Source: Bacteroidota bacterium (lineage in GTDB: Bacteria; Bacteroidota; Bacteroidia; Chitinophagales; Saprospiraceae). Taken from it: a DNA stretch of 13,228 nucleotides. Position numbers and translations under genes: made by a program. Below are positions 6,897 through 13,228 of this stretch, piece by piece. Every line of letters starts with the position of its first letter. Within the stretch, counting starts at the first letter, position 1. Below the pieces are notes generated by a model. That model had not been told where the DNA came from. It did not search any database and saw only the letters and a program-made list of their open reading frames with translations. The DNA is taken from positions 1 through 13,228 of the forward strand of contig JAKQGD010000340.1 in the NCBI GenBank assembly GCA_029573365.1, written 5' to 3'.

Positions 6897-7772
6897 TTAT
6901 GACAAGATATCTTTTTTTCTAAATACCCACACGGACGCACCCACAAATCCGGCAATATGAAAAATCAATACGAGGGCACTTTTTATTATTTTTTTAGGAT
7001 TCTGGAGACTGCCTGCTATGGCGACATTGTCAGCATCGACCTGTTGGTCAAAAAATTCTTTCCAGTTAACCATATGTATCGTAAAAAGGTAAGGTTGTAT
7101 CTTCTGGAAAATGGGTATGCTCATGGTACTGAGAATCGTAAAAAACACTATGACACTCATCGTAGCTACTATCGGCCCAATGGTGTTGGATGCAAAATGG
7201 CTCAGGAAAAATCCCAGGGCAGTTACCGTCAGCATGCTCAGCATGGCAAAACAAAATGCTCCGGCATATCTCCAAAGTACATCATTTTCTGACAGTTGTA
7301 CGGCATAATTGGATTTGACGATAAAGAGGTCATCGGTTCCGAATATCCATACGCTGACTACGAGGGCCAGAAAAGCAATCCAAAGCAAAAGCATGATTGT
7401 ATATACTGATGCTGCAATAAATTTTGCCAGAGTAAATCCGGGCCTGCTCACCGGTTTTGTAAGTAAAAACCGTATGGTGCCAAGGTTGGCCTCACCGCTG
7501 ATCATATCTGCAGCTATCAGCGAAATAAGTAGAGGCACGTGTACCAAAAGCAGCTGCAGCAGGACATAGCAAACAAGATATCCGTTGAGTAGTTGACCTT
7601 CAAATTCAAAACTCTGCTTTATAGTTTGCATAATAAAGTCAGCATACGCTTCCCCATCTAGCTTAAGCCCTGTCTGGATGACAACAATAAGAGCGGTGAT
7701 AGCCGCAAATGCAATGTAGGTATGTGGCCGCCTGAAAATCTTGTACAACTCAACCTGTATAAGTGTAAGCAT
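6897..7772 (-). CDS. ABC-2 type transporter permease
   Basis: A 291-residue inner-membrane protein with about six membrane segments (roughly 17-34, 64-88, 116-143, 168-190, 199-222 and 263-284), the normal ABC-2 permease topology. The N-terminus LIQVELYKIFRRPHTYIAF and the cytoplasmic segment AADMISGEANLGTIRFLLTK after the second span are typical of the NosY/BcrB-like group, in which a single permease type pairs with a separate ATPase. The ATG at 7772 lies inside the ATPase gene; the two genes overlap by 23 bases, implying translational coupling and a fixed ratio. The periplasmic loop after span 5 (QKIQPYLFTIHMVNWKEFFD) is moderately long. The transported substrate cannot be read from the sequence; export rather than import is expected from the family. 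Confidence 0.87.
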   Translation of the reverse strand: MLTLIQVELYKIFRRPHTYIAFAAITALIVVIQTGLKLDGEAYADFIMQTIKQSFEFEGQLLNGYLVCYVLLQLLLVHVPLLISLIAADMISGEANLGTIRFLLTKPVSRPGFTLAKFIAASVYTIMLLLWIAFLALVVSVWIFGTDDLFIVKSNYAVQLSENDVLWRYAGAFCFAMLSMLTVTALGFFLSHFASNTIGPIVATMSVIVFFTILSTMSIPIFQKIQPYLFTIHMVNWKEFFDQQVDADNVAIAGSLQNPKKIIKSALVLIFHIAGFVGASVWVFRKKDILS

Positions 7773-8682
7773 CAGTTTTATCGTTTGTTACCTGTAAAAA
7801 ATAATCTTCAAGGCTGTGCCGTGGTTGCAACCTGATCAGTTCTACACCCTGTTGTACAAGGTGGCGATGCAGCAGCGGGATATTGTCGCGATGTATTTTA
7901 AGAATTATAAAATTACCTCTGTCACCCATCAAATTGCCGGCAAATGGAGATGTGAGCAATTTGCTACGAGCAAAGTCGGTATTCACTGCCTCTATTTCCA
8001 CCACGGTTTCCGAGGGATCAAATAAGCTGGCCGAAGGCCCGTCTACGAGTTTACGTCCCTTATCAATGATTAACACATGGGTAGCCATTTGTTCCACTTC
8101 GCTGAGGAGGTGGCTTGACACTAAAATCGTCTTGTTCCGGTCACGGCTGAGATATACTATGAGGTTTCTGATGTCTGCTATACCCTGAGGGTCGAGTCCG
8201 TTTGTGGGCTCGTCGAGTATGATGAGTTGTGGATCATGGATAAGAGCGATGGCCAGTCCCAGGCGTTGCTTCATGCCCTGAGAATATATGCTGACTTTGT
8301 CATGTGCCCTGCCTGACAGTCCCACAAGCTCGAGTTTGTCCATAATCATCGAATTCGCAGGCTTAATTCCGCTAAGGCGAGCAAAAAGTCTAAGATTGTC
8401 ATAGCCGGATAGGTATGGATATACATCGGGTTTCTCGATGACGGCCCCAATGTTTTTAAGGATGGAAGAGCGGTGAGTAAACAGGTTTTCACCGAAAATT
8501 TCGACGCTGCCGGAGGTAGGACGGATTAAGGTTAGAAGCATACGGATGGTGGTGCTTTTTCCTGCACCGTTCTGTCCCAGGAATCCGCAGACACTGCCTG
8601 GTTCTACAGCAAAAGACAGGTTGTTTACCGCTTTGATGCCACCGAATTCCTTGGTTAAACCCTCTACTTTTAAAATGCTCAT
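7750..8682 (-). CDS. ABC transporter ATP-binding protein (BcrA/NosF-like)
   Basis: A 310-residue cytoplasmic ATPase. Walker A GQNGAGKST is at 36-44 (Lys42), the signature YSQGMKQR at 133-140, Walker B LIILDEPTNGLD at 153-164 (Glu158 catalytic) and the H-loop SSHLLSE at 189-195 (His191). The usual Q-loop glutamine is Glu83 in AVIEKPDVYPYLSG, as is common in the bacitracin-resistance type BcrA subgroup. All catalytic residues are present. A C-terminal extension of about 90 residues after the ATPase core ends HSLEDYFLQVT, the typical tail of this group. The ATG at 8682 is first in the unit ATPase-permease-LolA-like protein. The upstream 197 bases contain no convincing TAnnTTTG element on this strand, so its promoter is not located. 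It powers the adjacent permease; the substrate is unknown. Confidence 0.92.
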   Translation of the reverse strand: MSILKVEGLTKEFGGIKAVNNLSFAVEPGSVCGFLGQNGAGKSTTIRMLLTLIRPTSGSVEIFGENLFTHRSSILKNIGAVIEKPDVYPYLSGYDNLRLFARLSGIKPANSMIMDKLELVGLSGRAHDKVSIYSQGMKQRLGLAIALIHDPQLIILDEPTNGLDPQGIADIRNLIVYLSRDRNKTILVSSHLLSEVEQMATHVLIIDKGRKLVDGPSASLFDPSETVVEIEAVNTDFARSKLLTSPFAGNLMGDRGNFIILKIHRDNIPLLHRHLVQQGVELIRLQPRHSLEDYFLQVTNDKTDAYTYTG

Positions 8683-8856
8683 GCCCGGAATTGGCTTTTA
8701 TAAATTGTTATGTCAGCAGCATAACGCAGGCATCCGGAATTTGTTCTGCTGCAATCATCAAGGTGGGATTTGTTAAGATAAGGCATATTTATGTTAAAAA
8801 TTGCTTTGGATTTTTTCCTAGCGGTGCTTTGGCTGCAGCGGTATTTTAATATTTCT

Positions 8857-8864
8857 TAATTTTG
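8857..8864 (+). promoter_or_regulatory. Candidate -7 promoter element for the SixA-type gene
   Basis: TAATTTTG matches TAnnTTTG exactly. TTTG at 8828-8831 is a possible -33 element, but its 25-base spacer is longer than usual. Onset about 7 bases downstream would fall near 8871, only about 9 bases before the TTG start codon at 8880, giving a very short leader. Confidence 0.45.
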
Positions 8865-8879
8865 CAATAAATTTTTAAT

Positions 8880-9371
8880 TTGAAAACCATAGTGTTTGTT
8901 CGCCATGCCAAATCTTCCTGGACGGACACTGCCATGTCTGACTACGAAAGGCCTCTGGATTCCCGCGGTCTGCATGATGCACCGCTCATGGCTGGCAGGC
9001 TGAAAAATGAGGGTTGCGATTTGCAATTGCTCATAACTTCCAGTGCCAACAGGGCAAAAACCACAGCTAAATATTTTGCTGAGGAGCTGAGATTGCCGCT
9101 CGAAGAGACGAGAGACCTGTACCATGGTATGCCCGAAGATTATCTGGCCAGAATTCATGAGCTGAATGAAGATATCCGGGGTGTGGCTTTTTTTGGACAC
9201 AATCCCGGTATCACCTACGTCGCCAATATGATAGAGCCCGACTGTACTGACAACATACCCACATGTGGCATCATCATAGCCCGGGCCGACGAAACTTACT
9301 GGAAAGACGTAGATCTAAACAAAATGGAGCTTGTCGCCCTTATGTATCCCAAAGACGGCGGACATGTTTAG
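8880..9371 (+). CDS. SixA-type histidine phosphatase, TTG start
   Basis: A 163-residue cytoplasmic histidine phosphatase-superfamily protein of the SixA branch. It starts MKTIVFVRHAKSSW with the RHG core (Arg8, His9 as the phospho-accepting residue). SSANRAKTTAKYF follows (Arg58), and then FFGHNPG (His107), the second catalytic His. E. coli SixA removes phosphate from phosphohistidine on a PTS protein; the target here is unknown. The start must be TTG at 8880: an in-frame TAA lies at 8868-8870, no ATG or GTG intervenes, and the family normally begins exactly here. Its 3' end overlaps the DUF4296 lipoprotein gene by 8 bases, so the two are co-translated. The neighbourhood of a His-kinase/regulator pair invites a functional link, but they are separated by a likely promoter. 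Confidence 0.9.
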   Translation: MKTIVFVRHAKSSWTDTAMSDYERPLDSRGLHDAPLMAGRLKNEGCDLQLLITSSANRAKTTAKYFAEELRLPLEETRDLYHGMPEDYLARIHELNEDIRGVAFFGHNPGITYVANMIEPDCTDNIPTCGIIIARADETYWKDVDLNKMELVALMYPKDGGHV

Positions 9372-9726
9372 ATCCTTTTTTCTGTTGCTTTTACTGCTGG
9401 TATGGGGATGCAGGCCCGAAAAAAAAGCAGTCCCTCAGACGACATTGACGCATGATGAGATAGTCAAAGCCATTGTAGAACTCTACACTGTCAATGCCGC
9501 CCTGGATATCAATGATGCCGCTTTCAGGGACAGCACAGCCTCTGTATATTTTACCCAGGTATCAAAAATCCTCGGTCGTCCTGCAGAGGTGATACGAGAG
9601 GATTTCAGAATTCTGTCAGCTTATCCTGATACCTTGATGGCACTGCAAAGCAAAGCCCTGGATACCTTGAGAGAGCTGCAATTTCATCTTCCGGCAAAAC
9701 CAGCCATCCACATTGGTATCAATTAA
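9364..9726 (+). CDS. DUF4296 lipoprotein
   Basis: A 120-residue predicted lipoprotein. The ATG at 9364 was chosen over the upstream in-frame ATG at 9331 because it gives an ideal lipoprotein signal: MFRSFFLLLLLLVWGC with lipobox-like VWGC and the acylated Cys16. The mature protein carries a single small helical domain of the DUF4296 type (HDEIVKAIVELYTVNAALD, then a long helix around SKILGRPAEVIREDFRIL and YPDTLMALQSKALDTLREL). The function of this family is unknown; it is found largely in Bacteroidota envelopes. It overlaps the SixA-type gene by 8 bases and lies 71 bases before the response-regulator gene. No clear terminator follows, so read-through into the two-component genes is possible. 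Confidence 0.82.
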   Translation: MFRSFFLLLLLLVWGCRPEKKAVPQTTLTHDEIVKAIVELYTVNAALDINDAAFRDSTASVYFTQVSKILGRPAEVIREDFRILSAYPDTLMALQSKALDTLRELQFHLPAKPAIHIGIN

Positions 9727-9770
9727 CAATAAAATAATATTGGAACCGCACCGGGGTGTATTAATTGACA

Positions 9771-9778
9771 TAATTTTG
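9771..9778 (+). promoter_or_regulatory. Candidate -7 promoter element for the two-component operon
   Basis: TAATTTTG matches TAnnTTTG and lies 19 bases before the regulator ATG at 9798, so the leader would be about 12-15 bases. No TTG sits at the ideal spacing; the nearest upstream, at 9740-9742, is 28 bases away. The match is therefore partial. Confidence 0.4.
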
Positions 9779-9797
9779 TGAGGTCCTAATTCGGCTT

Positions 9798-10484
9798 ATG
9801 TCCGCAAAATTTAAAATTCTGGTTATCGATGACGAGGAAGATATCCTGGAAATACTCAGGTACAACCTCGAAAAAGAAGGCTATGAAGTCAAAACCGCCG
9901 TCGACGGTCAGGCAGGAATCCTGGCTGCAAAGTGGTTTGAGCCGCACCTCATCATCCTAGACATCATGATGCCTGGCATGGATGGCATCGAAGTGTGCCA
10001 GAAGTTGCGGGCCAATCCGGTGTTTAAAAACACACTTATAGCATTTCTTACCGCCCGGAGCGAGTCTTTTACCCACATCACAGCATTGGATTCGGGGGGC
10101 GATGATTTTATCAACAAGCCCATCAAACCTAATGTGCTCAAATCCAGGATCAAGGCCCTACTACGGAGGGTAGACAGGGAAGACGAAAGCAGTCAAACGG
10201 GCAAATCGGATTTTGGCGACCTGGTCATCGATTACGAACAATTTAAAGTAACTGTCAAAGGTGCAGATGCCGGACTGGCTAAAAAGGAATTTGAGCTCCT
10301 CAGTCTCCTGGCCTCCCGACCCGGCAAAGTATTTAAAAGGGAAGAAATTCTTAGCAGCATCTGGGGACATGATGTCATAGTGGGTGACAGGACCATAGAT
10401 GTGCACATACGCAAGCTGAGAGAAAAAATAGGTGAGGATTACATTCAGACATTAAAAGGAGTGGGATACAAATTTGAATTTTAA
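9798..10484 (+). CDS. OmpR/PhoB-family response regulator
   Basis: A 228-residue DNA-binding response regulator. The receiver domain (about 5-125) has the acidic pair Asp11/Asp12, phospho-acceptor Asp55 in LIILDIMMPGMDG, Thr85 and Lys107 (INKPIKP), so it should be phosphorylatable. The winged-helix output domain (about 138-227) has AKKEFELLSLLASRPGKVFK, then the recognition-helix region VGDRTIDVHIRKLREKIG and the end GVGYKFEF. The start is the ATG at 9798 (MSAKFKILVIDDEED). Its stop codon lies inside the kinase gene (11-base overlap), so kinase and regulator are coupled. The style resembles the PhoB-like regulators of Bacteroidota, but phosphate control is not shown: no pst genes or recognisable Pho boxes are here. 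Function as a transcription factor is secure; the regulon is unknown. Confidence 0.93.
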   Translation: MSAKFKILVIDDEEDILEILRYNLEKEGYEVKTAVDGQAGILAAKWFEPHLIILDIMMPGMDGIEVCQKLRANPVFKNTLIAFLTARSESFTHITALDSGGDDFINKPIKPNVLKSRIKALLRRVDREDESSQTGKSDFGDLVIDYEQFKVTVKGADAGLAKKEFELLSLLASRPGKVFKREEILSSIWGHDVIVGDRTIDVHIRKLREKIGEDYIQTLKGVGYKFEF

Positions 10485-11508
10485 AAATATCAGTGTAAGG
10501 CAACTGACCATCCTGATTACGGCTTTGGTATCACTGGTCAGCATAGGGTGGGGCATACTTGCATCACGATACCTTGGATTTTGGATCACCATTTTATCAG
10601 TGCCGGTGATACTGCTTTTAAACTTTTATATAGTCAGATACTTTCTTGAGACCTTTGTTTTCCGCAGGTTGAAAGTAATTTACAAGCTTATTTTCGAATC
10701 CAAAAAAGATAAAACCGCAACCGATATTTCGGGTGTCAGCCTGGAAGACGTAAATACCAAAGTGGTGGAATGGGCCGAAGATACCCGCAAGGAAATTGCA
10801 ACCCTTAAATCACTCGAAGAATACCGCAAAAATTTTGTAGGCAACATCAGCCATGAACTGAAAACACCGATTTTTTCGATTCAGGCTTATCTGCATACCT
10901 TGCTCGAAGGCGGACTGTATGACGAAGAGATAAACAAGGATTATCTGGGTCGGGCCGCAAGCAATGTACAAAGATTACAGAACATCGTCGAAGACCTGGA
11001 CGCAATCAGCAGACTCGAATCTGGCAAAGCGGAGCTTGACATTAAAAGGTTTGACATCAGGGACCTCGTTACTGAAATCATGGAGGACCTCAAGCCCATG
11101 GCTAAAAAGAAAAAGATCAAATTGCAGATAAAGGAAGGTGCTTCACAGTCTTTTTTTGTAATGGCAGACCGAGAGACCATACGTCAGGTGCTCAATAATT
11201 TGATGGTCAATTCCATCAAGTACGGAAAGGAGGGAGGTACAACCAAGGTCTCCTTTCATGATATGGATACCAAGGTCCTGACCGAAGTTTCGGACAACGG
11301 CATAGGCATAGACGAAAAACATCTTAAACACGTTTTCGACCGTTTTTATCGTGTAGACTCCAGCCGCAGCCGGAAGATGGGTGGCTCCGGCCTGGGCCTT
11401 TCCATCGTCAAACACATCATTGAGGCCCACGACCAGACCATCAATGTCAGATCTACCCCTGATCATGGTTCTACATTCGGGTTTACACTGGAAAAAGCTG
11501 TTAAGTAA
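10474..11508 (+). CDS. Sensor histidine kinase with minimal sensor region, TTG start
   Basis: A 344-residue inner-membrane histidine kinase. Two membrane segments at about 9-31 and 36-57 are separated by only a few residues, so there is practically no periplasmic sensor. No HAMP or PAS domain is evident in the short linker (58-115). The HisKA domain has NISHELKTPIFSIQAYL with phospho-accepting His127. The ATPase domain has the N-box VLNNLMVNSIKYG (about 239-251), G1 VSDNGIGI (272-279), the F-box FDRFYRVD (288-295) and G2 GGSGLGLSI (303-311). All catalytic motifs are intact. It starts at TTG 10474, overlapping the regulator stop by 11 bases; no ATG or GTG is available before the first membrane segment. 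It is the cognate partner of the preceding regulator. The signal may be sensed in the membrane or through a partner protein, as in PhoR-like kinases. Confidence 0.92.
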   Translation: MNFKNISVRQLTILITALVSLVSIGWGILASRYLGFWITILSVPVILLLNFYIVRYFLETFVFRRLKVIYKLIFESKKDKTATDISGVSLEDVNTKVVEWAEDTRKEIATLKSLEEYRKNFVGNISHELKTPIFSIQAYLHTLLEGGLYDEEINKDYLGRAASNVQRLQNIVEDLDAISRLESGKAELDIKRFDIRDLVTEIMEDLKPMAKKKKIKLQIKEGASQSFFVMADRETIRQVLNNLMVNSIKYGKEGGTTKVSFHDMDTKVLTEVSDNGIGIDEKHLKHVFDRFYRVDSSRSRKMGGSGLGLSIVKHIIEAHDQTINVRSTPDHGSTFGFTLEKAVK

Positions 11509-11526
11509 CCTTTGCAGGTTTTTTTT
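11507..11526 (+). terminator. Intrinsic terminator of the two-component operon
   Basis: Arms AACCT (11507-11511) and AGGTT (11516-11520) form a 5-bp stem with loop TTGC, running directly into eight T ending at 11526. The left arm overlaps the kinase stop codon (11506-11508). The stem is short but the T tract is strong. It separates the kinase from the DinB-superfamily gene. Confidence 0.62.
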
Positions 11527-11573
11527 GATGCGGGGTAAACAGCAGAATGAAAATTGTTTGGCTTTTTAGAGAA

Positions 11574-11621
11574 ACCTGAATCAGGGATATGCGATATTTG
11601 CCTTAAATAACCTGATACCTG
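11574..11621 (+). promoter_or_regulatory. Repeated ACCTG half-sites upstream of the DinB-superfamily gene
   Basis: ACCTG occurs three times (11574, 11610, 11617). The first is part of the near-perfect dyad CCTGA-A-TCAGG (11575-11585). The last ends 7 bases before the ATG. This could be an operator or RNA structure, but in a 119-base AT-rich gap such short repeats may be chance. No TAnnTTTG element is seen here. Confidence 0.22.
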
Positions 11622-11627
11622 TATATT

Positions 11628-12152
11628 ATGGAAAACATCTGGTCAGACAGTCTTTGGAAGCAGTTTGGTGCCTCTATAGACATGCTTATCAACGTAGTCG
11701 AGTCATGCCCTGAAAATTATTTTATTGACAACAAAAGGTTTTTTTACCTGGCCTGCCACAGTGCCGTATTCTTGGATTACTACCTGACCCTTCCCCCTGA
11801 AGATTTTTCACCCGAATTGCCTTTTACCAGCAGACAGCCGGGTGACTGCCCGATCGGTTCTGTGGGAGACTTAATTCCTGACAGGATTTTCAGCAGCAGC
11901 GAACTAGCGAATTATATCAGGGTAAGCAAGGAAAAATCTAAAAAGCTTATAGACGGGCTCAAAGAAGGAAATGGACTGGAGCAGAGATTTACAGAAGGGG
12001 ACAAAGAGGCCGACATGGACTATTCACTGCCGGAGATTCTTATATACAATCTGCGTCACACTCAGCACCATGTTGGACAGCTGCATATACTGATGCGTCA
12101 GGATATGGACCGACATATGGACTGGGCATTCCGTGAAGGAGAGATCTTCTGA
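11628..12152 (+). CDS. DinB-superfamily protein (putative metal-dependent)
   Basis: A 174-residue soluble protein of the DinB/YfiT-like four-helix-bundle superfamily. The expected metal-binding histidines are present: His44 in YLACHSAVFLDYYL and the HxxxH pair His144/His148 in YNLRHTQHHVGQLHIL. The same three-His geometry is used by DinB-type thiol transferases and related enzymes. The start is the ATG at 11628 (MENIWSDSLWKQFG). The first helix, the His44 helix, a loop with PPEDFSPELPFTSRQPGD, and the C-terminal His-rich helix follow in family order. Members act in mycothiol- or bacillithiol-dependent reactions, but many, like this one, have no known substrate. It is 39 bases upstream of the class V enzyme and probably co-transcribed with it. 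There is no relation to E. coli DinB polymerase. Confidence 0.83.
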   Translation: MENIWSDSLWKQFGASIDMLINVVESCPENYFIDNKRFFYLACHSAVFLDYYLTLPPEDFSPELPFTSRQPGDCPIGSVGDLIPDRIFSSSELANYIRVSKEKSKKLIDGLKEGNGLEQRFTEGDKEADMDYSLPEILIYNLRHTQHHVGQLHILMRQDMDRHMDWAFREGEIF

Positions 12153-12191
12153 ATTGTCTCTTCGTTATTTGAAAACTGGAAATTAAAACCA

Positions 12192-13228
12192 ATGGATATA
12201 ACCCAAATCAGACAGGATACGCCGGGATGCGGTGATAAGATATTTCTTAACAATGCTGGTGCATCACTGATGCCTCGACAGGTCATTGATGTAATATCCT
12301 GGTACCTGCAAAAAGAATCCATGCTCGGAGGATACAAGGTCGCTGAAGAGCAGTTAGAGTTTATCAGTGGTTTTTATACTGAAGTTGCTGCTCTGCTTGG
12401 ATGCCAGCCACATAATGTAGCATTTGCACACGATGCCACAGATGCCTATGCCAAAGCCCTTTCGTCTGTCGCCTTTAAGTCGGGTGACACGGTCATCACT
12501 TCCAATGACGATTATGTGTCCAATCAAATCCAGTTTTTGTCACTCAAGCAAAGATATGGCATCAGGCTGGAAAGAATCAACAACCTGGAAAACGGTGACC
12601 TGGACCTGGAACATTTTTATAAGCTGGCAACGCGGTTTAAGCCCAGGCTGGTGGCCATCACCCACGTGCCTACCAATTCAGGTAAGGTACAGAATGTGGA
12701 GGCCATTGGCAAGGTTTGTAAGGCTCAAAATATCATTTTTCTTGTAGATGCCTGCCAGTCCGTGGGTCAGTTTGTAGTGGATGTAGACCGCATAGGTTGT
12801 GATTTTCTAACGGCTACCGGCAGAAAATTTCTCAGGTGCCCGCGTGGAACAGGGCTTTTGTACGTTTCTGAAAGGATGCTTCATGAAAACTATGCTCCAC
12901 TGTTTGTTGACGGCAGAGGAGCCGTATGGACAGAAGAAAACGAATTCAGGCTGGAGCCTACGGCCGTGAGGTTTCAGCTGTGGGAACAGCCTTATGCTCT
13001 CATAGCCGGCATGGCCAAAGGGCTGGCTTATGCCCACAGCCTGGGTATAAAAAATATAGAAAATTATAACAAGCTACTGATGACCCGGCTGAGGCTGAAT
13101 CTGACAGGTATAAAAGGTGTCAGGACATATGACAATGGTTCTGTGACCTGCAACATTCTGACATGGAGGAAAGAGGGCAAAACCTTGGATCAAATTAAAC
13201 AAGTGCTTGATAAAAACGGTGTCTATTA
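12192..13228 (+). CDS. Class V aminotransferase-fold PLP-dependent enzyme (3' truncated by window edge)
   Basis: The frame opens at the ATG at 12192 (MDITQIRQDTPGCGDKIFLN) and runs without a stop to the end of the window, giving 345 residues. Motifs: NNAGASLMP (20-28), a substrate/phosphate region around AFAHDATDAYAKAL, ITHVPTNSGKVQNVEAIG (156-173), the PLP-ring Asp186 in FLVDACQSVGQ with Gln189, and the PLP-binding lysine Lys212 in TATGRKFLRCPRGTGLLYV. The Gly-Arg-Lys-Phe-Leu-Arg lysine motif places it in the selenocysteine lyase/isopenicillin-N-epimerase-like branch (COG0520 type) rather than the classical NifS/IscS desulfurases. The reaction (C-S lyase, epimerase, aminotransferase or other) cannot be decided. 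A C-terminal portion, probably some tens of residues, is missing. It follows the DinB-superfamily gene by 39 bases with no terminator between, so a shared transcript is likely. Confidence 0.88.
   Translation, partial: MDITQIRQDTPGCGDKIFLNNAGASLMPRQVIDVISWYLQKESMLGGYKVAEEQLEFISGFYTEVAALLGCQPHNVAFAHDATDAYAKALSSVAFKSGDTVITSNDDYVSNQIQFLSLKQRYGIRLERINNLENGDLDLEHFYKLATRFKPRLVAITHVPTNSGKVQNVEAIGKVCKAQNIIFLVDACQSVGQFVVDVDRIGCDFLTATGRKFLRCPRGTGLLYVSERMLHENYAPLFVDGRGAVWTEENEFRLEPTAVRFQLWEQPYALIAGMAKGLAYAHSLGIKNIENYNKLLMTRLRLNLTGIKGVRTYDNGSVTCNILTWRKEGKTLDQIKQVLDKNGVY

Noticed and set aside
6897..8682. Gliding-motility GldA/GldF transporter
   Set aside because: GldG is missing and the third gene is LolA-like; generic BcrA/NosY-type features fit as well, so the gliding label is not supported.
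8683..8879. CAGCAG/CTGCTG inverted repeat in the divergent gap as a regulatory hairpin
   Set aside because: The arms are only six bases with a loop of about thirty, which is expected by chance; the rest of this 197-base gap shows only the SixA-side -7 element.
9798..11508. Naming the pair phoB/phoR
   Set aside because: Sequence style is similar, but there is no phosphate-transport gene, no PAS domain in the kinase and no recognisable Pho box.
11628..13228. Ergothioneine biosynthesis (EgtB/EgtE) operon
   Set aside because: The DinB protein has only one domain and no EgtD methyltransferase is in view; only the weaker pairing observation is kept.

Overview
The window looks like a chromosomal segment of a Bacteroidota bacterium, possibly from the Saprospiria/Chitinophagia side, although the exact lineage cannot be fixed from this sequence. 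The grounds are the gene families (OMP_b-brl_3 outer-membrane barrel with a carboxypeptidase-regulatory-like N-domain, GLPGLI protein, DUF4296 lipoprotein), start sites without Shine-Dalgarno sequences, and several matches to the Bacteroidota sigma-A -7 element TAnnTTTG. I see no rRNA, tRNA, CRISPR array, insertion sequence or prophage gene. Coding density is high: no gene-free stretch exceeds 300 bases, and the largest gap is about 197 bases (8683-8879).

Layout. 1-457 (+) is the C-terminal part of GlgC (ADP-glucose synthesis). 516-1889 (-) is a secreted GH29 alpha-L-fucosidase. 2049-2447 (+) is a stand-alone two-CBS protein that converges on the next gene with 2 bp between the stop codons. 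5230-2450 (-) is a 926-residue outer-membrane beta-barrel of the TonB-receptor-like type, preceded in the same transcription unit by a GLPGLI periplasmic protein (6018-5281). 8682-6195 (-) is a tight three-gene unit: ABC ATPase, ABC-2 permease and LolA-like periplasmic protein. A candidate terminator at 6109-6149 and a well-formed promoter at 6058-6089 separate it from the GLPGLI/barrel unit.

The right half runs on the plus strand. A SixA-type histidine phosphatase (8880-9371, TTG start) overlaps a DUF4296 lipoprotein gene (9364-9726). An OmpR/PhoB-type response regulator (9798-10484) overlaps its sensor kinase (10474-11508, TTG start), and the pair ends in a compact intrinsic terminator. A DinB-superfamily protein (11628-12152) and a class V PLP-dependent aminotransferase-fold enzyme (12192 to the right edge, incomplete) complete the window.

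Working together. The ATPase, permease and LolA-like protein plausibly act as one envelope export or homeostasis system. The GLPGLI protein and the barrel are a probable periplasm/outer-membrane pair, and both end in Ile-Arg-Gln after a hydrophobic residue, written in different synonymous codons. The kinase and regulator form an autonomous two-component system with almost no periplasmic sensor loop. No single operon here is an obviously new system. The observations most worth a second look are the shared C-terminal tail of the GLPGLI/barrel pair, a hairpin containing both convergent stop codons at 2440-2460, and the LolA-like/ABC unit.
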